Assembly (NCBI GenBank): GCA_963820415.1
Contig: CAWFZT010000013.1
Location: 114,571-178,570 of the forward strand
Direction of reading: 5' to 3'
DNA: 64,000 nucleotides
DNA from: CAWFZT01 sp963820415
GTDB taxonomy: Bacteria; Chloroflexota; Anaerolineae; Anaerolineales; Anaerolineaceae
Below, one piece after another: positions 57,346 to 64,000 of the stretch (position 1 is its first letter; each line of letters begins with the position of its first letter). The position numbers and the translations under genes were made by a program. The notes under the pieces were generated by a model. That model made no database searches. It saw nothing but the letters and a program-made list of their open reading frames with translations, and was not told the origin of the DNA.

Positions 57346-58158
57346 GTGGCGCAGGATTGGTTGAAGATATTGGGCATGTGGAGCTGGGAGCCCAGCATTC
57401 TTATCGGGCTTGCATGCTTTCTGGCCGCCTACCTGGCTGTGATTGGTCCTTTTCGGAATTGATTTAAGTATTCTTTGCCAGTTAATCGGCCTCAGATAAT
57501 TTGGTTCATCCTGGGTGTTTTTTTCATTTTCCTGGCCTTGTGTTCTCCTTTGGATGATCTTAGTGATGATTATCTCTTCTCGGCTCACATGCTGCAACAT
57601 GCCATCCTTATCATTATCGTGCCTCCTTTTCTATTACTCGGTACTCCGGGGTGGCTTATTGATTTATGTGTCCACCATCCGATGGCGCTCCGTGTCGCCA
57701 GGTTTTTCACAAATCCGATAAGCGCTTATTTCATTTTTAATGGCATATTTTCTGTCTGGCATTTTCCTGCATTCTATGAGGCCGCTCTAGGCAATCAAAC
57801 TGTCCATATTTTTGAACATTTATGTTTTATGGTCACAGGTGTGTTGAACTGGTGGCCAATTTTGAGCTCGTCCACTAAGTTACCGCGGATTTCTTATCCT
57901 GCCCAGATGTTATACCTCTTCCTGGAAAGCATTCCTTCCACAATTCTTGGCGCTCTTATTGTATTTTCACCAACTATCCTTTATCCTTTCTACGAAAATG
58001 CCCCGAGAATATTAGGGATTAGCGTTTCAACCGACCAGCAGATTGCCGGTTTGATTATGGCCATGCCGGCCGGTATGGTCTACCTGGTGGCCCTGACAGT
58101 GATTTTCTTTACCTGGTCGAACAAAGAGCAACAAGGATTTTTGAAACAATCCGCTTGA
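57346..58158 (+). pseudogene. ctaG: CtaG (caa3 assembly factor) with in-frame TGA
   Basis: CtaG is the membrane factor for caa3 oxidase assembly. GTG 57346 (GGAGG 8 bases upstream) begins VAQDWLKILGMWSWEPSILI, a normal CtaG start, but a TGA at 57460-57462 interrupts it at GPFRN-stop-FKYSLPV, where the family has an Arg-containing turn (CGA to TGA is the likely change). Downstream the same frame continues with six helices and HMLQHAILIIIVPPFLLLG and ETFTW-like end. A start inside at 57475 would miss the first helix. Either a base-call error or a decayed copy. Confidence 0.82.
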
Positions 58159-58196
58159 TGTATCTGGTGAGAAATTACGAAAAAAAGCTATTCTGG

Positions 58197-58226
58197 TTGA
58201 AGACCACCAGATGTAAGTTGTATAAT
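58197..58226 (+). promoter_or_regulatory. Sigma-70-type promoter for prsW
   Basis: TTGAAG (58197-58202) and TATAAT (58221-58226) are separated by 18 bp, about 28 bp before the prsW start. Confidence 0.55.
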
Positions 58227-58253
58227 GCATTCACATAATAGAAGGGACATCTA

Positions 58254-59241
58254 ATGGGCATACCACTTTGCATATTTTTTGGTTTCGTCCCGATGTTTAT
58301 TTTTGCCTGGTTCGTCTATTGGCTGGACCGTTACGAAAAAGAGCCGGCCCTCCTGCTGGGTGGTGTTTTCATCTGGGGCGCCGTGGTAGCCTCTGGGGCA
58401 GCCTTCCTGATCAATACCGTATTGGGCTTAGGCATCTACCTGGCAACCGGTTCGCAAGGCGCAGCAGAGTTTTCCACCGGGTCTTTTATTGCCCCAATCG
58501 TTGAAGAGAGTTCTAAAGGGTTTCGCCGTATTGCTGGTCTTCCTGGTCTTCCGCCGCGAATTCGATTCGGTCCTGGATGGAATGATCTATGCCGCCGTGG
58601 CCGCCCTCGGCTTCGCCGCCACGGAAAACGCTTATTATATCTACACACTCGGTTTCCAAGCAAATGGTTATACCGGATTATTCGGAATGGTCTTTATCCG
58701 GGTTATCCTGGTCGGGTGGCAGCATCCCTTTTACACAGCCTTTACCGGGATCGGGCTGGCGATCGCCCGCCTGAATCGGAATCTCTTGCTCAAATTAACT
58801 GCCCCGATCCTGGGTTGGTTTGGAGCAGTTTTTACCCACAGCTTCCACAACACCATCACTTCGATCATTTCCGGGCCGAGCGCCCTGGTAGTTGGCGCCT
58901 TTTTTGATTGGAGCGGCTGGCTGATTATGTTCATCTTTGCTCTGTGGATGCTCCGGCGCGACAAGCAATTGATGGTGAAATATCTATGGGATGAGGTAGC
59001 CCTTGGGTCTATGACAACTGAGCAGTACCGCGTGGCGTGTTCGGCCGCCGCCCAGGGTAAAGCGCGCTTTTTAGCGCTTAATAGCGGCCATTACCAGGCC
59101 ACTAACCGTTTTTATCAATTATGCGGTGAACTGGCCCACAAGAAAAATGAGTTGATTAACCTGGGTGATGAAGGAAGAAATACCGCGTTGGTTTCCAGGA
59201 TGAGGGAAGAGATGAAAAAACTATTGCCCTCCATGTCGTAA
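58254..59241 (+). pseudogene. PrsW-family membrane protease, single-base frameshift
   Basis: PrsW-type intramembrane proteases cleave anti-sigma factors. The N-terminal part in the first frame has WFVYWLDRYEKEPALLLGG and IAPIVEESSKG, carrying the first Glu pair; the second frame (to 59241) has DGMIYAAVAALGFAATENAYY (second Glu) and HSFHN. They join at AAAGGG (58515-58520) after adding one base too many: SSKGFAVLLVFLVF. Total about 329 residues, eight helices, plus a soluble C-terminal tail. Substrate unknown. Confidence 0.85.
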
Positions 59242-59250
59242 ATAATAGCA

Positions 59251-59359
59251 GGTTCCCTGGGAATAGCCGTGGTGAACTCCCAGATTTGTGGTTGGTAGTA
59301 TGCGTACGCACGCTAACAACCACAAATCTGGGACCTTCCACGGTAAGTCCCAATGAACC
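59251..59359 (+). mobile_element. Palindromic MITE-like element, copy D
   Basis: A 109-bp near-palindrome from GGTTC to GAACC, with outer arms like the other copies but a different core: GATTTGTGGTTG and its complement around GCGTACGC instead of GTCATGAC. Both core arms changed together. It is flanked by TAATAGCA (59243-59250) and TAATTGCA (59360-59367), 7 of 8 matching. It separates prsW from the tRNA promoter. Confidence 0.82.
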
Positions 59360-59362
59360 TAA

Positions 59363-59391
59363 TTGCAAGCGCCCATTTCTCATGGTAAAAT
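59363..59391 (+). promoter_or_regulatory. Sigma-70-type promoter for tRNA-Arg
   Basis: TTGCAA (59363-59368), 17-bp spacer, TAAAAT (59386-59391), 16 bp before the tRNA 5' end. The -35 overlaps the right flank repeat of element D. Confidence 0.55.
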
Positions 59392-59407
59392 ATTTATAGT
59401 TGGATAC

Positions 59408-59482
59408 GTCCCTGTAGCTCAGTGGATAGAGCGTTGGCCTCCGGAGTCAAAAACGGGAGTTCGAGTCCCCCCAGGGACGCCA
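59408..59482 (+). tRNA. tRNA-Arg (CCG)
   Basis: A 75-base cloverleaf with acceptor GTCCCTG / CAGGGAC, D stem GCTC / GAGC, anticodon stem TTGGC / GTCAA around CTCCGGA (anticodon CCG, decoding CGG), T loop TTCGAGT and an encoded CCA end at 59480-59482. The T stem GGGAG / CCCCC has one A-C mismatch (A59458 with C59468). A strong bidirectional terminator follows. Confidence 0.93.
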
Positions 59483-59488
59483 GTCATT

Positions 59489-59524
59489 AAAAAGATCGGG
59501 CTGAATTGTCAGCCCGATCTTTTT
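59489..59524. terminator. Bidirectional intrinsic terminator
   Basis: A perfect 16-bp stem (left arm AAAAAGATCGGGCTGA, loop ATTG) ends in a run of T on both strands, between the tRNA gene and the convergent ferritin/VIT1 gene. Confidence 0.9.
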
Positions 59525-59531
59525 AGTAATT

Positions 59532-60657
59532 TTATCCGCCCAGATTGGCGCCAATTATACGGCCGATGCCAAAAGTAATCGCGGCTGCCAGCAAGCTGAA
59601 AATAACCATTCTCGCCCCGGAGTAAAGAGCCGATCGTCCAGTGAACAATGAAATGACTGCCCCGAGAATAAATAACGCTACCGCGCTCAAACTAATGCTG
59701 ACTAACACGGCTGTAGAACCTGAGGAGAAAATAAAAGGCGAGACCGGAATAATGGCTCCAAGGGCAAACAGGCCAAAAGAGGCGAACGCAGCTTCCCAGG
59801 CTGAACCGCCCAATTCATCCGGATTAACACCCAGTTCTTCACGCGCCAGGGTCTGAATGGCATATTCCTGGTTGGTCATGATCTGTCCGGCCAGGATGCT
59901 GGCCTGGTCAGGTTTCAACCCGCGCGCTTCGTAGATCAGCGCCAGCTCTTCGGCTTCTTCCTGGGGATGGCTTTCGATTTCACCGGTTTCGATCTTGATC
60001 TGGTTAGCATACAGCTCGCGCGAACTCTGCACCGACAGCCATTCTCCCAGGGCCATCGAACAAGAGCCCGCCAGCAAACCGGCGATGCCGGTGATCAAGA
60101 TCGACCTCCCCGAAAGAGCTGCCCCGGCCACGCCCATCACCAGGCTCAGGTTTGACACCAACCCATCGTTGGCGCCCAGGACGGCAGCGCGCAAGGCATT
60201 TCCCCCGCCTGCCGCGGTGGCGACCTTCCAGCACAGCCAGCGTCCCCCCTTCAAACCCGCCGCGCATAGTCCTGACAATTTGCCCGATTAAGAAAGCATG
60301 CGATTTTTCGTCAGCCGCCATGCCTCGGGGCGCATCCGACTGCTGGCTATACGACCTGGAGCCCGTCTGTTCCATCGACTGCATCCCAGATAAAATAGCA
60401 CCTGGGCCAAACCACTTCGCCATTTGGATCATAAAACGGGTGCGGAAAACCGGTTGGAATTCGGGAATGCTTTCACCCCCTTTTTCCAGCTCCGTTTCCC
60501 ATTTCTCGGCGTGGCGCAGTTCAACTCCTACCATGCGATGATAGATTTCCGCGATCCGTTCATCTTTTTCGATTTGGCTTAGCGCTTCATACAGCATAGC
60601 GCTGTTACGTTCATCATTCCAATTATGTAAAATTCGTTCCCGTTCACTGGCGTCCAT
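59532..60657 (-). pseudogene. Ferritin-like/VIT1 fusion membrane protein, single-base frameshift
   Basis: The N-terminal part (from ATG 60657) is a ferritin-like four-helix segment (WNDERNSAMLYEALSQIEKDER and GVELRHAEKWE with Glu and ExxH ligands). The C-terminal part in the +1 frame is a VIT1/CCC1-type transporter (LRAAVLGANDGLVSNLSLVMG, SMALGEWLSVQSSRELY). They must join at about 60195-60235, in a G-rich run, to give one protein of about 375 residues. Such fusions export iron or manganese and control metal excess. Function of this one is inferred. Confidence 0.82.
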
Positions 60658-60957
60658 CTACACCCTCCCAATAATTAATTTAGATATCCCTTATTTTAAC
60701 GGGGTTACCCAGAAAATCCTTCGTTTTAAGAATTCTGCAGAAAATGAATATATCAATAATTACTCTAGCAATGCAGGTCAGCCAACTAATTACTACCCTG
60801 ATGCTTAGAATGAAGAGTTATTTGACCGTATCTCATTTCATTATAATCATCTCGCCGGATAATTCCATGGTTTTTATACAAATCTTGCAAAACTATTATT
60901 TTCTGTTAATGTAATCCCGGTAGAATTAACCTCGATGAATAATTGGAGGATCGTCCT
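60658..60957. other. AT-rich intergenic region before the metallopeptidase gene
   Basis: About 300 bp between divergent genes. Candidate signals: TATAAT at 60842-60847 with TTGACC upstream but spaced only 14 bp, and TAGAAT near 60920. Nothing coding or repeated was recognised. Confidence 0.45.
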
Positions 60958-61671
60958 ATGATGTTTCCATTTTTTAGTGGCTATGGGCTATATTTCCTTT
61001 TCAGCCTGCCAGCTTTATTACTGGGGCTGTGGGCACAAATGAAAGTTAAATCGACATTCAACCGTTATTCACGGGTGCGCAGTTTCCTGGGCCTGACTGG
61101 CGCAGAGGTCGCCAGGCGGATGCTGAACACAAACGGTTTGTACAACGTGCAGGTTGAAGAAGTAAATGGGTTCTTAAGCGACCACTACGACCCGGCAAAA
61201 AAGGTGCTGCGGCTCAGCCGGGACATCTACCGGGGAAATTCCATTGCTTCAGCAGGGGTGGCCGCCCATGAAGCCGGTCATGCCCTGCAAGATCAGAGCG
61301 GTTACATGGCTTTGCGGGTGCGCTCTTTCATGGTGCCCTCGGTTCAGATCGGAAGCTGGCTGGGCCCGATCATTTTTTTCATCGGCTTGTTGTTGGCTTC
61401 TCCCTTAGGGACAAACCTGGCCTGGGCCGGGCTCGTTCTATTCGCGGCCACTGCTCTGTTTTCAGTCGTGACCCTGCCGGTCGAAATTGACGCTTCTAAT
61501 CGCGCCAAAGCCTGGTTGGCGAACAGCGGCGTTATATACCAGCAAGAAATGGCGGGGGTTAGAAGTGTTCTGGATGCAGCAGCATTGACTTACGTGGCAG
61601 CCGCTATCCAGGCAATTTCTACCGTCCTGTATTACGCTTTCATCTTACTCGGCCGGCCGAGACGCAGTTGA
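60958..61671 (+). CDS. YugP-family zinc metallopeptidase
   Basis: A 237-residue membrane protein of the YugP/DUF2227-type neutral zinc metallopeptidase family. Zinc-binding motif HEAGH is at VAAHEAGHALQD, between an N-terminal helix (about 8-25) and a hydrophobic C-terminal half with three to four helices. ATG 60958 is preferred; TTGGAGG lies 9-15 bases upstream. Substrate is unknown. Confidence 0.85.
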   Translation: MMFPFFSGYGLYFLFSLPALLLGLWAQMKVKSTFNRYSRVRSFLGLTGAEVARRMLNTNGLYNVQVEEVNGFLSDHYDPAKKVLRLSRDIYRGNSIASAGVAAHEAGHALQDQSGYMALRVRSFMVPSVQIGSWLGPIIFFIGLLLASPLGTNLAWAGLVLFAATALFSVVTLPVEIDASNRAKAWLANSGVIYQQEMAGVRSVLDAAALTYVAAAIQAISTVLYYAFILLGRPRRS

Positions 61672-61697
61672 TTGAGCCGTAACTCCGATTAAAACGG

Positions 61698-61725
61698 ACG
61701 GAGCCTGAAAGCCAGGCTCCGTTTT
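61698..61725. terminator. Intrinsic terminator
   Basis: ACGGAGCCTG (61698-61707) and CAGGCTCCGT (61713-61722) form a perfect 10-bp stem followed by a run of T on the plus strand, 27 bp after the metallopeptidase stop; the minus strand side has AAAACGG, so it may also serve the convergent gene. Confidence 0.8.
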
Positions 61726-61742
61726 CAATTTCAATCCACACT

Positions 61743-62962
61743 TCAGGCCCTCTGGCCCACAACCGCCGGCGCCATCTTGCCGACCTGTTGGCGCAGGCGC
61801 GCCGGGCGTACCATCATGGTCTGGCGGGCAGGCACCATTCCGTACCTGGAAGCCCCCAGGTAAAGGATTTCCAGGATTAGCTCACGGTAGGAAATTCCGT
61901 CTGCATTGGCAATCACACATAAGTCGCTGAAGTCGGGAGTCATACCCGGGAGGGTATTGATCTCGAGCAAACGCGGCTTTCCGTCAGCGCTCAGGCGAAA
62001 ATCGATTCGCGAAATGTCCAGCGCGCCGATAGCCTGATGCCCGCGAATTGCCAGGTTATTGAGATGTTCAGCCATGGCTGGCTCAATATTGGCAGGGCAG
62101 TAAATCTCCGGCATGCCTTCTTCACCGTAATTTTTAGTTTTTGCAGCATGCCCATACACGCCAGGGGTCACAGAGTAGGAACTTTCCACTTCGAGGATCG
62201 GGAAACGATGGAACCCATCTCTACGGTAGAGTTCGGGATGGTAAGCGAAAAGGGCCGCATCCTGCCGCCCGAGGACAGCCACGGTGAATTCCCGCCCAGG
62301 CATGTATTCTTCTACCAGGGCTGGCTGGCGATATTCCTGGATGACCCAGCGGATACGCCTGCGCAATTCAGCCTCACTGTGTACGATTGCCCCTTCATCC
62401 ATACCCATCCCTGTCCCCTCACGGGCGGGTTTGACAAACATCGGAAAAGACAGGCTGCGAGAAAGCGGTTCATACCCGTTATTGAATTCCTGGAAATCAG
62501 CCGTTGGCAGCCCTTGCTGGCGCCAGATACGCTTGGTCATGGTTTTATCCAGGCCTATGGCATTGGCCAGCACACGCGAAGCTGTGTAGGGGATCTGCAG
62601 CATCTCCAAGAGAGCCGGAACCTGCGCCTCACGTGCATCACCGGTCAGACCTTCGGCCATATTAAACAAAGGTCCGGATGGATCTCGCGCAGAGCATAAG
62701 GTAAATTAGTGTCGGCTGGGAGGAGAAATACTGAATGACCGTCTGACTCGATCGATGTCATTATCGCATCGATCGTTTCCTTAGGGTCAAATTCCGCGCC
62801 AGCATCGGCAGGTGCATCCATGGGTAGCGACGATTCCCCCTTGACGTTGGCGATAACCGCTACCCGCCAGGGCCGCGCTGGACGCGGGTAACTACTGGGA
62901 GGCTTGTCGTTTTCGACAGCCTCCTGTTCTTTGGGCACAGTCAGATCAGATATATCGTTCAT
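61743..62962 (-). pseudogene. D-Ala-D-Ala ligase-like ATP-grasp enzyme, single-base frameshift
   Basis: An ATP-grasp ligase of the Ddl family. ATG 62960-62962 has AGAGG upstream and opens a proline-rich tail with VAVIANVKGESSLP. The core is in two frames: DGHSVFLLPADTNLPYALREIHPDLC then FNMAEGLTGDAREAQVPALL. A base is missing at about 62661-62672. Motifs: LDKTMTKRIWRQQGLPT, FVKPAREGTGMGM, EEYMPGREFTVAVLG and RLLEINTLPGMTPDF. Full-length about 406 residues. The long N-terminal tail and C-terminal extension suggest a dedicated ligase rather than housekeeping Ddl. Confidence 0.82.
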
Positions 62963-63100
62963 TCTATACCTCTTTTTTTTTAGGTATTGACATCTTTGCA
63001 GGTGTTCATTGCAGGTCAGACTTACAGCCTCATAGTATAAAGACTCTTGATTAAAAATACAAGTGGATTCCGAGCCAATTTTTGACCAATTTTCCAACAA

Positions 63101-63850
63101 TCATGAGCTTCTTCGAACTGAGGCCGGATGATTTCTGTTATTCAAACAGTCAACGCTCATAAATTCGTTCTCCTTGCCGGTTGGATTTATGAGTAAATGG
63201 ACCAGTTCATAGAAATCCGAAATCAAATAATCCGGGCGTGCTTCATGCAACGACACGGCATTAAAGGCATTTACTCTACCTACCGAAAGGATTCCAACGT
63301 TCTTAGCTACCTGGATATCGTGCTGAGAGTCCCCGACGGACATTGAATTGCACTCAAACTCCTCTCGACTTAAAGAAAGCCTCTCGCGCAGGATGCGGAA
63401 ATGCGTTTCGCCTTTACTCAGTCCCAGGGCAAGATCGGTTCCCATCCATAATCGGAAATACGGCATTATCCCAGTTTGGGCCAATCTTCTTTGGACAATA
63501 TCTGGAGCGTTTCCAGAACAAACTACCAGGATATAACCGCCTTCCCTAAACCGTTGGAGAGCTGGAAGCACATCCGGAAACAGAGTCGGATCGAATTGAC
63601 GGATCCTGGAATAGAAATCCTCCACATTTTCATCTACCTTATGTAATCCTCCGATATTTTGCATCTGGAGCACATGTTCAAACTGGTGGCCAAGCGGATT
63701 GCCTGACATGCGATAGTAAGCCTGCCGGCTAATCTCTTCAGCAACCTCATATTGCTCGTGTAGGATCTGGGCGAAGACGGTCGCATGCAACTGCATCGAA
63801 TCCAGGAGGGTGCCATCCAGGTCAAAAATGAGCAATCCTTTATTTTTCAT
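63101..63850 (-). CDS. HAD-superfamily hydrolase (phosphoglycolate phosphatase-like)
   Basis: A 249-residue HAD phosphatase. ATG 63848-63850 begins MKNKGLLIFDLDGTLLDSM, the motif I with nucleophile Asp; motif II VVCSGNAP, motif III Lys in LGLSKGETHF, motif IV VGDSQHDIQVAKNVG. Substrate not assignable; phosphoglycolate phosphatase or nucleotidase are common. It lies 138 bp upstream of the Ddl-like gene on the same strand. Copy E of the repeat is 33 bp before its start. Confidence 0.85.
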   Translation of the reverse strand: MKNKGLLIFDLDGTLLDSMQLHATVFAQILHEQYEVAEEISRQAYYRMSGNPLGHQFEHVLQMQNIGGLHKVDENVEDFYSRIRQFDPTLFPDVLPALQRFREGGYILVVCSGNAPDIVQRRLAQTGIMPYFRLWMGTDLALGLSKGETHFRILRERLSLSREEFECNSMSVGDSQHDIQVAKNVGILSVGRVNAFNAVSLHEARPDYLISDFYELVHLLINPTGKENEFMSVDCLNNRNHPASVRRSS

Positions 63851-63882
63851 TCCACACCATTTTACTTTATTACATCTTCCTT

Positions 63883-63976
63883 GGTTCATTGGGATTTGCC
63901 TTGGAAGGTTCCCGGATTTGGGGTTGTCATGACAACCCCAAATCCGGGAATTCACCACGCAGATTCCCAAAGAACA
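63883..63976 (-). mobile_element. Palindromic MITE-like element, copy E
   Basis: A 94-bp near-palindrome centred on GTCATGAC (63926-63933), same orientation as copy A. Flanks TCTTCCTT (63875-63882) and TCTTCCCC (63977-63984) share six of eight bases. It lies directly upstream of the HAD gene start. Confidence 0.82.
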
Positions 63977-64000
63977 TCTTCCCCAAAAGAACATCTTCCT

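Noticed and set aside
60816..60847. TTGACC plus TATAAT as a promoter of the metallopeptidase gene
   Set aside because: The spacing is 14 bp, too short for a sigma-70 promoter, so it is noted only as a possible signal.
15709..63976. Palindromic repeats as a CRISPR array or simple terminators
   Set aside because: The copies are far apart, lie in different orientations and are flanked by 8-bp direct repeats, which fits a mobile element better.

Overview
The window reads as chromosomal DNA of an Anaerolineae-type Chloroflexota bacterium. This is an inference from gene content: many large polytopic glycosyltransferases, paired B12-type radical SAM genes, a PQQ-repeat Ser/Thr kinase cluster, a PPi-type phosphofructokinase, and the order rpmB / asp23-fakA-degV-recG. 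No rRNA, CRISPR array, phage or intact transposase gene was seen.

Layout. 1-8.6 kb: partial scpB, a G5/beta-propeller lipoprotein, a UDP-xylose-synthase-like epimerase, GtrA, an orphan BchI-like ATPase, TPR, UroD-like, rsmD, Nudix and phosphofructokinase. 8.6-22.3 kb: a DegS-type histidine kinase, then a block of eight membrane glycosyltransferase-like genes (one stopped by an in-frame TAG) around a nitrilase. 22.4-26.8 kb: acyltransferase-like protein, SIS-domain protein, frameshifted murA, thioredoxin. 27-32.7 kb: one minus-strand signalling operon (PQQ kinase, PP2C phosphatase, J-domain/VWA protein, FHA protein, 80-residue protein, OmpR regulator). 33-43.9 kb: DUF362, a glnA remnant, a second kinase, rpe, rpmB, asp23-fakA-degV-recG-coaD. 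43.9-52.9 kb: lon, folC, DUF503, SDR, two radical SAM-associated genes and then hgcA-hgcB, the mercury-methylation pair. 53-59.2 kb: blue-copper lipoprotein and a caa3-type oxidase operon with ctaG, then prsW. 59.2-64 kb: tRNA-Arg(CCG), ferritin/VIT1 fusion, zinc metallopeptidase, Ddl-like ATP-grasp enzyme and HAD phosphatase.

Three results stand out. First, hgcAB is present with its diagnostic cap-helix and ferredoxin motifs, directly upstream of an aerobic terminal oxidase. Second, five copies of a long palindromic element of about 94-109 bp are scattered through intergenic DNA; one is flanked by a perfect 8-bp direct repeat and three more by near-matching 8-bp repeats at the same boundary, so this is a mobile MITE-like family. 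Third, eight genes are broken by single-base frameshifts or in-frame stops, and two more survive only as 3' remnants (glnA, FmdB-like). The single-base lesions may be assembly errors, but the remnants are true decay.
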